Position numbers and translations under genes: made by a program. From Bradyrhizobium guangzhouense (GTDB taxonomy: Bacteria > Pseudomonadota > Alphaproteobacteria > Rhizobiales > Xanthobacteraceae), in the NCBI RefSeq assembly GCF_004114955.1, contig NZ_CP030053.1:3286001-3350000 (forward strand): a DNA stretch of 64,000 nucleotides, read 5' to 3'. Below, piece by piece: positions 8,482 to 18,140 of this stretch (position 1 is its first letter; the number at the start of each line of letters is the position of its first letter). Under the pieces are notes generated by a model. It was given only the letters and a program-made list of their open reading frames with translations, was not told where the DNA came from and did not search any database.

Positions 8482-9678
8482 CTACGCCGCCCGCGCATCA
8501 TACGCGTACATGAAGTCCATGCTCTTCGCGCCCAGCGGCAACAGCCATTTCATCATCTGATTGCGGATGAAGGCGCCGGTGGCGCTGAACTCGCGTTTGC
8601 TGTTGCCGTTGCGACGGGCGATGGCGACGATCTTCTCGGCGCGGGGGCGCCGCTCGGCCTCGAAGGCCTGGAAGGTCGCCGTCAGCCCCTGACCCTCCTG
8701 CATCAGCCGAGCGAGCCGCATCGCATCTTCCAGCGCGAGCGACGCTCCCTGGCCGGCATGCGGGCTGGTGGCATGCGCGGCGTCACCGATCAGCAGCGAG
8801 CGCTTGCGTGACCAGGTCGGCAAGGTCGCGACGTCGAGCGTGTCGGTGACCACGATGTTCTCGGCTGCCTCGATGATCGCAGGGATCGGATCGTGCCAGC
8901 CGTGATGGAAGCCGCGCAGATGCTGCTTCAGCGTTTGTTCGTCGAGCGCGCGAAACATCGCGGCATCCATGCCGTGCGCGGGCTGCGTGCTCCACCACAT
9001 CGCGCCGTCCTTCGGATCCGGGCTGCAATAACCGTAGCCGAAGAAGCCGCTCTGTCCGAACGTGGTCTCGACATGCCGGCCGATGGCTCTTCCGTCGAGG
9101 ACGGCGTGCGGAACGAAGCCGCCGAAACCGATCAGGCCGGTGTTGAACGGTTTGGGGCCATCAGGCACCACCTGGCGCCGCGTGATCGAATGCACGCCGT
9201 CGGCGCCGATCAGGAAGTCACCTTCCGCGGTGGTGCCGTCGGCGAAATAGGCGATGACAGGCTGGTCGCCACGATCCTCGATCTTGATCAGGCGCTTGTC
9301 GAAATAGAGCGAGACGCAGGCGCACCAGGCCTTGTCGATCAGCATCTCGTTCAACGTCGCGCGGCAGACATTGACCGCGGGCTGGCCGAACCGCCGCGCC
9401 ATGTCGCGGTTAAGCGAGCCGAGCCTTTGGCCTTCCTGCGAATAGAAGTCGAAGGACTCCGCGATCGAGCCGCGGCTGATCAGTTCGTCGGCAAGCCCGA
9501 TCTCGTCCATGACATGCATGCCGTTCGGCGCGATCTGGAGGCCGCCGCCGATGCCCTTGGAGTAGGGCCAGGCTTCGTAGATCGCCGATTCGATGCCGGC
9601 GCGGCGCAGCAGGATTGCGGCGACGGGGCCGGCGATGCCGGCGCCGATGATGAGGGCCTTGCGTGGACGGTGAGGCAT
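8482..9678 (-). CDS. FAD-dependent aromatic-type monooxygenase
   Basis: 398 residues. The N-terminus has the dinucleotide-binding fingerprint ALIIGAGIAGPVAAILLRRAG, then a DG motif (LIGADGVHSITRR) and the second FAD motif SLLIGDAAHATSPHAGQGASLALEDA. This order defines the PHBH-like class A flavoprotein monooxygenases (FAD_binding_3), which hydroxylate aromatic or related substrates using NAD(P)H and O2. The substrate is not evident. It is transcribed divergently from a MarR regulator 97 bases away, and the gap contains palindromic operator-like sequence, so control by that regulator is likely. No dioxygenase or other ring-cleavage gene is adjacent. Confidence 0.9.
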   Translation of the reverse strand: MPHRPRKALIIGAGIAGPVAAILLRRAGIESAIYEAWPYSKGIGGGLQIAPNGMHVMDEIGLADELISRGSIAESFDFYSQEGQRLGSLNRDMARRFGQPAVNVCRATLNEMLIDKAWCACVSLYFDKRLIKIEDRGDQPVIAYFADGTTAEGDFLIGADGVHSITRRQVVPDGPKPFNTGLIGFGGFVPHAVLDGRAIGRHVETTFGQSGFFGYGYCSPDPKDGAMWWSTQPAHGMDAAMFRALDEQTLKQHLRGFHHGWHDPIPAIIEAAENIVVTDTLDVATLPTWSRKRSLLIGDAAHATSPHAGQGASLALEDAMRLARLMQEGQGLTATFQAFEAERRPRAEKIVAIARRNGNSKREFSATGAFIRNQMMKWLLPLGAKSMDFMYAYDARAA

Positions 9679-9720
9679 TGGCTTGCTCCCGACGTTTCCG
9701 TTGTGCTAGGAGGAATTAAG

Positions 9721-9765
9721 GTCACTAAATCTCTTAGTGACTAAGATATATATCGACTAAGATAT
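9721..9765. promoter_or_regulatory. MarR operator region between monooxygenase and regulator
   Basis: A perfect inverted repeat GTCACTAA-N5-TTAGTGAC (9721-9741) overlaps a second palindrome CTTAG-TGA-CTAAG (9733-9745) and a direct repeat ACTAAGATAT at 9740-9749 and 9756-9765. The arrangement in a short divergent gap fits an autoregulated MarR site covering both promoters. Confidence 0.75.
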
Positions 9766-9775
9766 GAGGTGAGCC

Positions 9776-10303
9776 TTGTCAAGGGCAAAGGCGCGCGCGG
9801 CGTTGCTGGCGGAATTGGAAGAGGCGATGCGGCGATCGTCCGCGCAGGGCGTGCTCTATGGGCAAGCCGTTGCCAACGTGGCCGGAATTGCCAATTCCGA
9901 CCTCGAATGCATGGACATTCTCTATCTCGAAGGGCGCGTGACCGCGGGGAGGCTTGCCGAGGTGACGGGGCTCACGACGGGCGCCATCACCGGCGTGGTC
10001 GACCGGCTCGAGAAGGCGGGTCTGGTACGCCGCGAGCGGGACGAGGCCGACCGGCGCAAGGTGTTTATTGCCGTCGTGCCCGAGACGGCGATGAAGATCG
10101 GTCAGCTCTACGTGCCGATGCAGCAGGCGATGGAAAAGGTCTTCAGTGCCTATAGCGACGAAGAGCTGCGCCTGCTGCTGCGTTTCGCCAACGAGGGCTA
10201 CAAGGGCGTGCTCGCGGCGACCGCGGCGCTGAAAAGCCTGCTCGACACGCCCCCGGAGAAGCGGCCTGACCTCAAGCTGAAGAAGCGTCGTCCGAAGCCT
10301 TGA
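9776..10303 (+). CDS. MarR-family regulator divergent from monooxygenase
   Basis: 175 residues from a TTG start with GAGGTGAG four bases upstream; the nearby ATG at 9764 hits a stop after one codon. The wHTH is clear: TAGRLAEVTGLTTGAITGVVDRLEKAGLVRRERDEADRRKVFIAVV contains the recognition helix and the wing with the conserved D-x-R-R. The C-terminus is unusually basic (KLKKRRPKP). It likely represses the divergent FAD monooxygenase and itself through the palindromes at 9721-9765. Its 3' end overlaps the convergent polysaccharide polymerase gene by 32 bases. Confidence 0.9.
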   Translation: MSRAKARAALLAELEEAMRRSSAQGVLYGQAVANVAGIANSDLECMDILYLEGRVTAGRLAEVTGLTTGAITGVVDRLEKAGLVRRERDEADRRKVFIAVVPETAMKIGQLYVPMQQAMEKVFSAYSDEELRLLLRFANEGYKGVLAATAALKSLLDTPPEKRPDLKLKKRRPKP

Positions 10304-11531
10304 TCTTGTAAGCCTGCGCGGCCGCGATCATGCCCCACATCGCGCCCAGCATCATCCAGAAGTGGCGCCAGTGGTCGGTGTCGATCACGAAACTTTCGCC
10401 GACGGTGCCGACGAAGGCCGAGAACACCGCGAGATAAGCGCGCTGCCAGGGCACGCGCACGAAAATATGGCGGAAGCCCATGATCACGGTGGTGAAGACC
10501 AGCGCCGGATAGCAAACGCCGGAGAGCCAGCCGCCGGACATGAAGGCGTTCAGGTAGGAGTTGTGGGTGTCTTCGGGGAAGAAGCGGTGGAATTGCAGCG
10601 GTCCGATGCCGAACGGCAGGTCGAGCGCCATCTCCGCACCCAGGATGTGCCGGCCGAACCGGCCGAAGCGGCCCTCGTCATAGCTCTGGTCGAAGCTCGC
10701 GCGCTGCTTGAACATCTCGGCGACGGAATCGAACGACAGCAGCACCGCGATGAGTGCCAGACCCAGCACCACCGCGACGATCGCCATGATGATGATGCGC
10801 GAGCGCTGCGCATTGGTGCGGCTGGTCAGCACCATCAATGCCAGCATGAACGCCGAGGTCAGGATCAGCCCGCCCCAGGCCGCGCGGGAGAAGGCGAGCA
10901 GGATGGCCAGCGACATGATGCCGAAGGCGATGGTATTGCGGAACGCCTTGGCCAGCTTGTCGGAAACCACGCTCTGCAGCGCAAACAGCGCCGGCAGGAT
11001 CAGGAACGCGCCAAGCACGTTCGGGTCCTTGAAAGTGCCGCGTGCGCGCTCGTAGAGCGTCAGCAGATCGTGGCCGCCGGGAACGAGATTGAAATAGCCT
11101 GATATGGCCGAGAGCGAGGCGATCATCGCGCCGACCACCAGGCCACGGCGCAGCATGTCGAGCCGCGCGGCCGTATCCTCGGAGATGACCATGGCGAAGA
11201 ACACCACGGTCACAGCCATGTACCAGGAGGTCGCGATCCAGCTTGCGACCTCAGACTGGTCGAGCAGCGGGATCGCACTGATGGTGTAGCCGACATTGAG
11301 CAGAACCAGGGCCAGCAGCAGCGGCATCAGCACGAGACGCAGGCGCAGGCCGGTGGCGAAGAAGGCGACGGTGGCGAGCAGCGTCACGATCTCGTAAGGG
11401 CTGGGCTCGATGAAGACAATTGCGCCCGATGCACCGACCAGCCAGACCAGCGCGCGCTGGAGAGCGAGCACGCCGGGCGCGGCCGGTACGGCTACGTTCA
11501 CTTCACCGGCTGTTGCCGCATACGCCATCAC
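10272..11531 (-). CDS. O-antigen ligase/polymerase-like (Wzy_C) membrane protein
   Basis: 419 residues with about ten hydrophobic segments spread through the protein and a large polar loop near residues 285-325 containing GIGPLQFHRFFPEDTHNSYL. That H-N-S-Y loop is characteristic of Wzy/WaaL-type polymerases and ligases, which join undecaprenyl-linked sugar repeats at the periplasmic face of the inner membrane. Context (a polyprenyl-phosphate sugar transferase, glycosyltransferase and Wzc-like protein next door) favours a polymerase of an exopolysaccharide. The C-terminal codons overlap the 3' end of the convergent MarR gene. Confidence 0.85.
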   Translation of the reverse strand: MMAYAATAGEVNVAVPAAPGVLALQRALVWLVGASGAIVFIEPSPYEIVTLLATVAFFATGLRLRLVLMPLLLALVLLNVGYTISAIPLLDQSEVASWIATSWYMAVTVVFFAMVISEDTAARLDMLRRGLVVGAMIASLSAISGYFNLVPGGHDLLTLYERARGTFKDPNVLGAFLILPALFALQSVVSDKLAKAFRNTIAFGIMSLAILLAFSRAAWGGLILTSAFMLALMVLTSRTNAQRSRIIIMAIVAVVLGLALIAVLLSFDSVAEMFKQRASFDQSYDEGRFGRFGRHILGAEMALDLPFGIGPLQFHRFFPEDTHNSYLNAFMSGGWLSGVCYPALVFTTVIMGFRHIFVRVPWQRAYLAVFSAFVGTVGESFVIDTDHWRHFWMMLGAMWGMIAAAQAYKIKASDDASSA

Positions 11532-11573
11532 ACGCTCATACGCTTACACAACGCTCACGCCACAAATACCGCT

Positions 11574-11678
11574 GTCATCGCCCGGCTTGACCGGGCGATC
11601 CAGTACTCCGCGGCGCCTGTTGCGGAAGACGGCCGGCGCTGCGGCGTACTGGATGCCCCGGTCAAGCCGGGGCATGAC
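11574..11678. repeat. Palindromic dispersed repeat (copy 2), MITE-like
   Basis: Arms of about 33 bases (11574-11606 and 11646-11678) are inverted copies with few mismatches and start and end GTCAT...ATGAC. The arms contain CCGGCTTGACCGGG and its complement. The element fills the gap between two polysaccharide genes, ends seven bases before the stop codon of the next gene, and may act as a transcript-stabilising or terminating hairpin. Confidence 0.9.
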
Positions 11679-11684
11679 GGAAAC

Positions 11685-13232
11685 TCAATACGCGTTCTCG
11701 TTCTTGGTCAGCAGCGAGAGCGGGGTCTTCAGGAGAATGACGAGATCGAACAGCACCGACCAGTTCTCGATGTAGTAGAGGTCGAACTCGACGCGCTTCT
11801 GGATCTTTTCTTCATTGTCGATCTCGCCGCGCCAGCCGTTGATCTGGGCCCAGCCGGTGATGCCGGGCTTGACGCGGTGGCGGGCGAAATAGCCGTCGAC
11901 GGCCTCATCGAACAGCCGGCTCTGGAGCTTGCCCTGCACCGCATGCGGACGTGGGCCGACCAGGGAGAGATTGCCGGCGAAGACCACATTGAAGAGCTGG
12001 GGGAGTTCGTCCAGGCTGGTCTTGCGGATGAAGCGGCCGACGCGGGTGACGCGCGGATCGTTCTTGGTCACGACCTTCGATGCCGTCGGGTCGGCCTGAT
12101 GATGATACATCGAGCGGAATTTATAGACGTCGATGCGTTCATTGTTGAAGCCGAACCGCTTCTGGCGGAACAGCGCGGGGCCGGGGCTGTCGAGCTTCAC
12201 CGCCAGCGCCACCAATGCCATCACGGGAAGAGCCGCGAGCAGCGCGAGGCTGCCGACGACGCGGTCGAACAGCCATTTCATCACTAGATCCCAATCGGTG
12301 ATCGGCGCCTCGAACACGTCGAGGGTCGGTACCTCGCCGAGATAGGAATAAGAGCGGGGGCGGAAACGCAGCTTGTTGGTGTGTGCGGAGAGACGGATGT
12401 CGACCGGCAGCACCCAGAGCTTCCTGAGCATCTCCAGGATGCGCGTCTCCGCCGAGATCGGGAGCGCGAACAGCACGAGATCGACGCGGGTGCGCCGGGC
12501 GAATTCAACGATGTCGTCGACCTTGCCCAGCTTGCGCGCGCCGGCGCAGGTGTCGAGCGCGCGGCTGTCGTTGCGGTCGTCGAACACGCCGAGCACGTGG
12601 ATGTCGGAATCCTCCTGCGCCCTCAGCGCTTCGACCAGCTGCTCGCCGTTGCTGTCGGAGCCGACGATGATGGTGCGGCGATCAAGCCGGCCCTGGCGTG
12701 CCCAGTTGCGCACCAGCGAACGGAGGATGAGGCGCTCGGTGACCAGCGCGGCGAGGCCAAGGAAATAGAAGGCGGCAAGCCACAGCCGCGAGATCTCGCT
12801 GCCGAACTTGGCGAAGAAGGAGACACCGATGAACAGCAGGAATACGAACGACCAGGACGAGATCATCCGCGTCATCTGCCGGAGCTGGCCTCGGAACAAC
12901 TGCACCTGATAGATGTCCGCGGCCTGGAAGCAGACCACGGCGGCGACGGCGACAGCGACGATCTCCGTCGGATAGACCCAGCTAAAGCCGTTGTGCGGCA
13001 TGACATAGCCGACATATACGGCGATGCCGACCACGCTGAGCAGCACGAAGTCGATGGAGCGCACGATGCCGGCAATCACGATCGGCGAATAGGCGCGGGC
13101 GACTTTCTGGTTGACGACTTCAAGCGCGGCCGGCGTGAGCCGGCGCCGGCGTTCGACGAAATTGGTCTCGGCAGGCTTGGCCGCGGCGCTGGTCGCGGCA
13201 TCGAGCATCGAGCGTGCGTTGAGCGGTTCCAC
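11685..13232 (-). CDS. Polyprenyl-phosphate sugar-1-phosphate transferase (PssY/WcaJ type)
   Basis: 515 residues. The N-terminal half has about four membrane helices and a CoA-binding-like Rossmann segment ([19 protein letters not shown]). After a further helix (residues about 325-345) comes the catalytic bacterial sugar transferase domain (Bac_transf) with [46 protein letters not shown] and [14 protein letters not shown]. This type transfers hexose-1-phosphate, often glucose or galactose, to undecaprenyl phosphate and starts repeat-unit synthesis at the inner membrane. The neighbouring genes support an exopolysaccharide role; the exact sugar cannot be read from the sequence. Confidence 0.92.
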   Translation of the reverse strand: MEPLNARSMLDAATSAAAKPAETNFVERRRRLTPAALEVVNQKVARAYSPIVIAGIVRSIDFVLLSVVGIAVYVGYVMPHNGFSWVYPTEIVAVAVAAVVCFQAADIYQVQLFRGQLRQMTRMISSWSFVFLLFIGVSFFAKFGSEISRLWLAAFYFLGLAALVTERLILRSLVRNWARQGRLDRRTIIVGSDSNGEQLVEALRAQEDSDIHVLGVFDDRNDSRALDTCAGARKLGKVDDIVEFARRTRVDLVLFALPISAETRILEMLRKLWVLPVDIRLSAHTNKLRFRPRSYSYLGEVPTLDVFEAPITDWDLVMKWLFDRVVGSLALLAALPVMALVALAVKLDSPGPALFRQKRFGFNNERIDVYKFRSMYHHQADPTASKVVTKNDPRVTRVGRFIRKTSLDELPQLFNVVFAGNLSLVGPRPHAVQGKLQSRLFDEAVDGYFARHRVKPGITGWAQINGWRGEIDNEEKIQKRVEFDLYYIENWSVLFDLVILLKTPLSLLTKNENAY

Positions 13233-13352
13233 GGGCGTCTACGTCCATTCCAAAGACCCGTGGGCAGCGGCTTTTGCGCCCCGGGCATGCATCCCCTGGA
13301 CCTTCGATTATCGGACAAATCGGAAGATTCTCTAAAGCGGGCTTAAGGATGG

Positions 13353-14492
13353 TTAATGATTGGCAAATGCATCGCGATAACCCGCGAGCACGCCGTCGAC
13401 CATCGCCTGCTGGGAGAAATGGGCCGAAATGCGCTCGCGCAGGGCCGATGCGCGCTGCGTGGTCGCCTGCGCGTCGTCCAGCGCAGCTGCGATCGCCTCG
13501 GCCATGGCTTCGGCATTGCTCGCCGCGAACAGCGCCGGGCTGTCCGCACCGAATATCTCCGGGATGCCGCCGACACGCGCTGCGATCATGGGAATGCCCG
13601 CTGCGCCGGCCTCGATGACGACATAGGGCATGGAATCGCCGCGCGAGGGAACGACCAGCAATCGCCCCTTGGAAAAACCGTAACGCGCCTTGACGTGGCC
13701 GATGAAGCGGATCGCGTCCGTCAGGCCGAGCCGCTCGACCTGCGCCTTCAGCGCCGCCGTCTCCTCACCGTCGCCGCCGAGCGTCAGCGTGATTTTCTTG
13801 CCGCCCTCGTGCAACCGCGCCACCGCGTCGACCAGGAGGTCCGCGCCCTTGATGTGCCTGAACTCGCCGACATAGCAGAGGTCGGTGGCGTCATCCGCGA
13901 TTGCGACGGGTTCGAACTCTTCCGGCGTCACGCCGTTGAAGACGCAATGCACCACGCCCTTGGGCGTACCGACGATGCGCTGGTAGGTGTCCCGGGCGAA
14001 GGCGCTCTCGAACAGGAACAAGTCCGTCGCGTCCATCAAAGAGCGTTCGAGGCGCGCGTAAAACTCCCCCTTCAGGGTGTTGAGCGGATAGTGCAGCGAG
14101 CCGCCATGGGGCGTGTAGATGCGGATGGTATCGTCGGCGCGGCGCCGCATGCGAACGAAGGCGCCGGCTTTGGCGCCGTGACCATGCAAGACGTCGGGCT
14201 TGAGCGCCGCAATCAGGCGGCGCATGCGCCACCAGACCAGAAAATCCTCCGGCGAGGGTTCGCGGCGGATCGCCATCCGATGCACGCCGAGCTTCAATCG
14301 CGGCGCAAGTTCGGCAAGCGCCTTGTCTGCACGCTCGCCGCCAGTGAGGCTGTCGGCGAGAATTCCGACGTGATGGCCGCGATCAACCTGGCCGTTGGCG
14401 ACGTCGAGAATGTGACGGAATATGCCTCCGACGGGGGCGCGGACGGCGTGTAGAATGCGAAGCGGCTGGTCGGGAGAGGGAGGCATGATCAA
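13353..14492 (-). CDS. Family 4 glycosyltransferase
   Basis: 379 residues with the GT-B two-domain layout. The N-terminal domain has a Gly-rich loop (RAPVGGIFRHILDVANG) and HGHGAKAG; the C-terminal domain has CYVGEFRHIKGADLLVDAV, LGGDGEE, FIGHV and the donor-binding region VPSRGDSMPYVVIEAGAAGIPMIA. In the usual E-x7-E motif the first Glu is Asp here. It should transfer an activated sugar to the growing lipid-linked repeat in the cytoplasm. It is co-directional with the initiating transferase, 120 bases apart, and divergent from the Wzc-like gene. Confidence 0.9.
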   Translation of the reverse strand: MIMPPSPDQPLRILHAVRAPVGGIFRHILDVANGQVDRGHHVGILADSLTGGERADKALAELAPRLKLGVHRMAIRREPSPEDFLVWWRMRRLIAALKPDVLHGHGAKAGAFVRMRRRADDTIRIYTPHGGSLHYPLNTLKGEFYARLERSLMDATDLFLFESAFARDTYQRIVGTPKGVVHCVFNGVTPEEFEPVAIADDATDLCYVGEFRHIKGADLLVDAVARLHEGGKKITLTLGGDGEETAALKAQVERLGLTDAIRFIGHVKARYGFSKGRLLVVPSRGDSMPYVVIEAGAAGIPMIAARVGGIPEIFGADSPALFAASNAEAMAEAIAAALDDAQATTQRASALRERISAHFSQQAMVDGVLAGYRDAFANH

Positions 14493-14680
14493 AACCAGCG
14501 CACGAAACCGGACAATGTTCTCGAAATATCGATGGGATTAAGGACCCTCGTGGTTAACAAACGGTGACGAGCGCGCCCGTGTTGCCTGTTCGAGGTCGCG
14601 ATTAACCCAGCGGCAACCTTAATGGAGTGTAATCGGCCTCATTGAGGTACACGAGTGGCGTTGCCCTGCGGGAGTGTTCG

Positions 14681-16912
14681 ATGCGTTTAGCGTTCTGGCG
14701 TGCCGGCAAGGACAAGGCTGTCATCGAGCGGGCCGTTTCGAAGGCCAAGCTTGAGGCCAAGCTCGAGACAAAGCCCGGAGTTGAAGCCAAGCCTGCGCCT
14801 GACGCCGCGAAGCAGGCGCCAGCCGAATCCGGTGACATCGATCTGCACGCGCTGGGCGGTGCACTCGCGCGCAAGCGCGGTTGGATCATCGTGCCGACGG
14901 TGTTGGCCCTCGTTGCTTCCGTCGTCATCGTCAATCTCATCACGCCGCGCTACAAGTCCGAATCACGCATCCTGATCGACGGACGCGAGAACGTCTTCCT
15001 GCGGCCGAGCAGCGATCGCAGCACCGAGGAGCGGCAGGCGCTCGACCCCGAGGCCGTGACCAGCCAGGTGCAGCTCGTGCTGTCGCGTGATCTCGCGCGC
15101 GAGATCATCAAGAAGAACAAGCTGGCCGAACGGCCGGAATTCGATCCGGTGCTGCAGGGCATTTCGCCCCTGAAATCGCTCGCGGCGCTGGTCGGCATCG
15201 TCCGCGACCCGTTCTCGATGACGCCGGAAGAGCGTGTGCTCGATGCGTATTATGATCGCCTTCAGGCCTACGCCGTCGACAAGTCGCGCGTGATCGTAGT
15301 CGAATTCCAGTCGCAGGATCCGGAGCTCGCCGCGCGCGTCGCCAATTCGATTGCCGAGGGCTATCTGGTGCTCCAGCAGAATGCGCGCCAGGACCAGGCG
15401 CGCAACGCCAGCCAGTGGCTTGCAGGCGAGATCGATAACCTGCGCAAGAAGGTCTCCGACGCCGAAGCCAAGGTCGAGGATTTCCGTTCCAAATCGTCGC
15501 TGTTCGTCGGCACCAACAACACCACGCTGTCGAATCAGCAGATGGGTGAGGTCAACACCCAGCTCAACAATGCGCGCGCGCTGAAGGCGGACGCCGAATC
15601 CAAGGCACGCCTGATCCGCGAGATGCTCCAGAGCGGCAAGCCGATTGAGGCGTCCGAGGTGGTGAACTCCGAGCTGATGCGGCGGTTGTCGGAGCAGCGG
15701 GTGACGCTGCGCGCCCAGCTCGCCGAACAGTCATCTACGCTGCTCGGCAATCATCCTCGTATCAAGGAGCTGAAGGCGCAGCTGAACGACCTCGATGGCC
15801 AGATCCGCGACGAGGCCGCCAAGATCTCGCGTTCGCTTGAAAACGATGCCCGGATCGCCGGCGGCCGGGTCGACGGGCTGACCACGAGCCTCGAGCAGCT
15901 CAAGAAGCAGGCGACATCGACCAACGGCCAGGACGTTCAGCTGCGGGCGCTCGAGCGCGAGGCCAAGGCGCAGCGCGACCTGCTCGAGACCTATCTTGCC
16001 AAATATCGCGAGGCCAATACCCGCGAGACCATCGACACCGCGCCGACCGAGGGCCGTATCATCTCGCGCGGTATCGTCTCGAACACGCCGGCCTATCCGA
16101 AGAAGCTGCCGATCGTGCTGATCGCGACTCTGGCGACGCTGCTGCTGTCCTCCGGCCTCGTCGTCACCGGCGAGCTGCTGCGCCAGACCGCGCCGCGCGC
16201 CGCCGCGCCGGCCGCGCCCGCGGCGGCTCGTCGCGAGCCTGTTATCGATCAAGTGGAGACGGACCCGGCGCCGCTTCAGCCAGCGATGCCTGATGATACC
16301 GGCGTCAGCGAATTGGCCGAGATCGGGCAACTGGCCGAGAGCCTGAAGGCTGCCGGGGCGAGCGCCAAGAAGGTCACCGTGCTCGGCACCGCCGCAGGAG
16401 AGGCGATCACGCTGTCAGCGCTGACGCTCGCGCGGCATCTGGCACGCGAGGCGCGCGTCGTCGTGGTCGATCTTGCCGCGTCTTCGCCGACGATCGCCGC
16501 GGTGTCGGTCGATCCGACCGCGCCCGGTCTTGCCGAGCTGATGCAAGGGCAAGCCTCGTTCGCGCAGATCATTACGCGTGACAAATTCTCGCGGCTGCAT
16601 CTCGTCTTGGCCGGCCGTCCCGGCTTCGACCAAAGCCTGCTCCAGTCGCCGCGGGTGACGCTCGCAATCGATGCCTTGCTGCGCGCCTACGATTACGTGT
16701 TGCTCGACGCCGGTGGCGCCTCCGAGCTGCCCGCGGAACTTCTGACGACGAATGCCCGCGCCGTGGTGGTCCCCGAGGCGTCGATGGAGGCTGATGCGCG
16801 TACGCTGATGTGCGAACAGCTCAAGGCCGTCGGCTTCAGCGAGGTGACGATGTTGAGCCGGCCCGTGCGGCCGTCGGATGCCGCTGAGACGGCGCGCGTG
16901 GTCGCGGCGTAG
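14681..16912 (+). CDS. Wzc/GumC-like polysaccharide co-polymerase with eroded kinase domain
   Basis: 743 residues from ATG 14681 (GGGAG nine bases upstream); a TTG at 14642 is less likely. A basic N-terminal tail precedes TM1 (about 67-88), the Wzz domain, a long periplasmic coiled coil (about 230-440), and TM2 (about 476-496). The cytoplasmic tail resembles the CpsD/BY-kinase fold, but the expected Walker A with Lys is replaced by LGTAAGEAIT (568-577), and the Asp-rich Walker A' reads VVVVDLAASSP; there is no C-terminal Tyr cluster. It probably controls chain length and export of the exopolysaccharide but is unlikely to autophosphorylate. Confidence 0.88.
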   Translation: MRLAFWRAGKDKAVIERAVSKAKLEAKLETKPGVEAKPAPDAAKQAPAESGDIDLHALGGALARKRGWIIVPTVLALVASVVIVNLITPRYKSESRILIDGRENVFLRPSSDRSTEERQALDPEAVTSQVQLVLSRDLAREIIKKNKLAERPEFDPVLQGISPLKSLAALVGIVRDPFSMTPEERVLDAYYDRLQAYAVDKSRVIVVEFQSQDPELAARVANSIAEGYLVLQQNARQDQARNASQWLAGEIDNLRKKVSDAEAKVEDFRSKSSLFVGTNNTTLSNQQMGEVNTQLNNARALKADAESKARLIREMLQSGKPIEASEVVNSELMRRLSEQRVTLRAQLAEQSSTLLGNHPRIKELKAQLNDLDGQIRDEAAKISRSLENDARIAGGRVDGLTTSLEQLKKQATSTNGQDVQLRALEREAKAQRDLLETYLAKYREANTRETIDTAPTEGRIISRGIVSNTPAYPKKLPIVLIATLATLLLSSGLVVTGELLRQTAPRAAAPAAPAAARREPVIDQVETDPAPLQPAMPDDTGVSELAEIGQLAESLKAAGASAKKVTVLGTAAGEAITLSALTLARHLAREARVVVVDLAASSPTIAAVSVDPTAPGLAELMQGQASFAQIITRDKFSRLHLVLAGRPGFDQSLLQSPRVTLAIDALLRAYDYVLLDAGGASELPAELLTTNARAVVVPEASMEADARTLMCEQLKAVGFSEVTMLSRPVRPSDAAETARVVAA

Positions 16913-16958
16913 GGCCCGTTTGCTCTCGCGCTGCCTGCGATGCGAGAAGGAAAGGCCG

Positions 16959-18140
16959 CTATCCGAAGGCTTGCCTGAGCTGTCGCGCCAGATCGAACAG
17001 CATCTGGTTCTGCTTCACCAGGCGCTTGCCGTGGTTGATCGATGACATGGCCATGGCGGCGAGCTTGCCGCGCGGGGTAAGGGGCACGAAGCTGTCGAAG
17101 ATGTCCTCGTCGTTCTTGCAGAACATGCGCTTGTAGTCATCTGATCCGATGCCGAGGTCGAGGGAGCGGTAGCCGCGCTCGCCGTATCGGTCGATGATGT
17201 AGCGCATCAGGATCAGGCCCGGACTGAAGCGGGCATGCTCCGACATCGTATAGGTGTTGAACATCATCGAAAAGCGCTGGCCGTCGGCGACACCGGCGAA
17301 GATCGCGATCACCTCGTCGTCGCATTCCAACGCATGAATGTCGATGACGCGTCCTTCGCCGCGCGGCGCCAGGCAGGCACCGCGGATGAATTGCTCGACG
17401 CCAGGCTCGGCGAAGACATCAGGCAGCTTCTGCTCCGCCATCCGAGCCGGTTTGATGCGGAAGAACCAGTCGAGTAGGCGGGTGACGTCCGCGTCTGATG
17501 TGGCGAGGTGATAGCGGTAGCCGGGAAGCGCCTGAAGCTTCTTCTCTTTGCTTTTGAGCCGGCGGCGGAACGAGTTGCTGATCCGCGATGCCGGCGGGCC
17601 GCCCGGCTCCATGATGAGCACGGGACAGCCGTTGATTGCGCTCTGCCGCGGCAGGAACGCGAACGGATTCTGCTGATCGTGCCAGCGCTTCGGTTGCTGC
17701 ATCAAAGCGAGCACGTCGACCCTGTCGCGCAGCGGTGCGAAAAGCGCGTCGAGGTCGCTAGCGATGGCCTGTGCCGCGAACTCGGCGTTCCAAAGCCCCA
17801 TGTTGAAGGTGGTATGCTTGCCGCCCATGAAGCAGGCCGTGCGCAGGCCGTGGTGCCGGCGGAGTGCCAGCGGAAGCAGCGCGAGCGGATTCTGCTCGGC
17901 ATCGCGGGCGATCACGACGAAGGGACGGGCGCCTTCGCGCTCTCCGACCGATCGTTGCCAGGTGCCCAGCAGATCGAACCGCTGATAGGGCGTGAAGAGG
18001 TGACCGGGCTCCTCGAGCGTGCGCCAGGTCCTCTCGGCTTCACCGAGATCGGCGACGATATCGACACGCGCAATACGGCTCGCTTTGGACCGCGCTGGCG
18101 ATTCTGCCGTCCGGCTTTGCATCGCCGCAGCCATGGTCAT
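16959..18140 (-). CDS. GNAT-family (BioF2/CelD-like) acyltransferase in polysaccharide locus
   Basis: 393 residues from ATG 18140; the longer frame upstream is not protein-like. The middle contains an N-terminal GNAT-like lobe (TWRTLEEPGHLFTPYQRFDLLGTWQRSVGE), a basic stretch near 210-225, and the C-terminal BioF2-type core (CDDEVIAIFAGVADGQRFSMMFNTYT, then ILMRYIIDRYGERGYRSLDLGIGSDDYK). Proteins of this type recur in exopolysaccharide clusters and are thought to acylate or aminoacylate sugars or linked substrates. It is convergent with the Wzc-like gene and divergent from the NodB-fold gene, 121 bases away. Confidence 0.8.
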   Translation of the reverse strand: MTMAAAMQSRTAESPARSKASRIARVDIVADLGEAERTWRTLEEPGHLFTPYQRFDLLGTWQRSVGEREGARPFVVIARDAEQNPLALLPLALRRHHGLRTACFMGGKHTTFNMGLWNAEFAAQAIASDLDALFAPLRDRVDVLALMQQPKRWHDQQNPFAFLPRQSAINGCPVLIMEPGGPPASRISNSFRRRLKSKEKKLQALPGYRYHLATSDADVTRLLDWFFRIKPARMAEQKLPDVFAEPGVEQFIRGACLAPRGEGRVIDIHALECDDEVIAIFAGVADGQRFSMMFNTYTMSEHARFSPGLILMRYIIDRYGERGYRSLDLGIGSDDYKRMFCKNDEDIFDSFVPLTPRGKLAAMAMSSINHGKRLVKQNQMLFDLARQLRQAFG

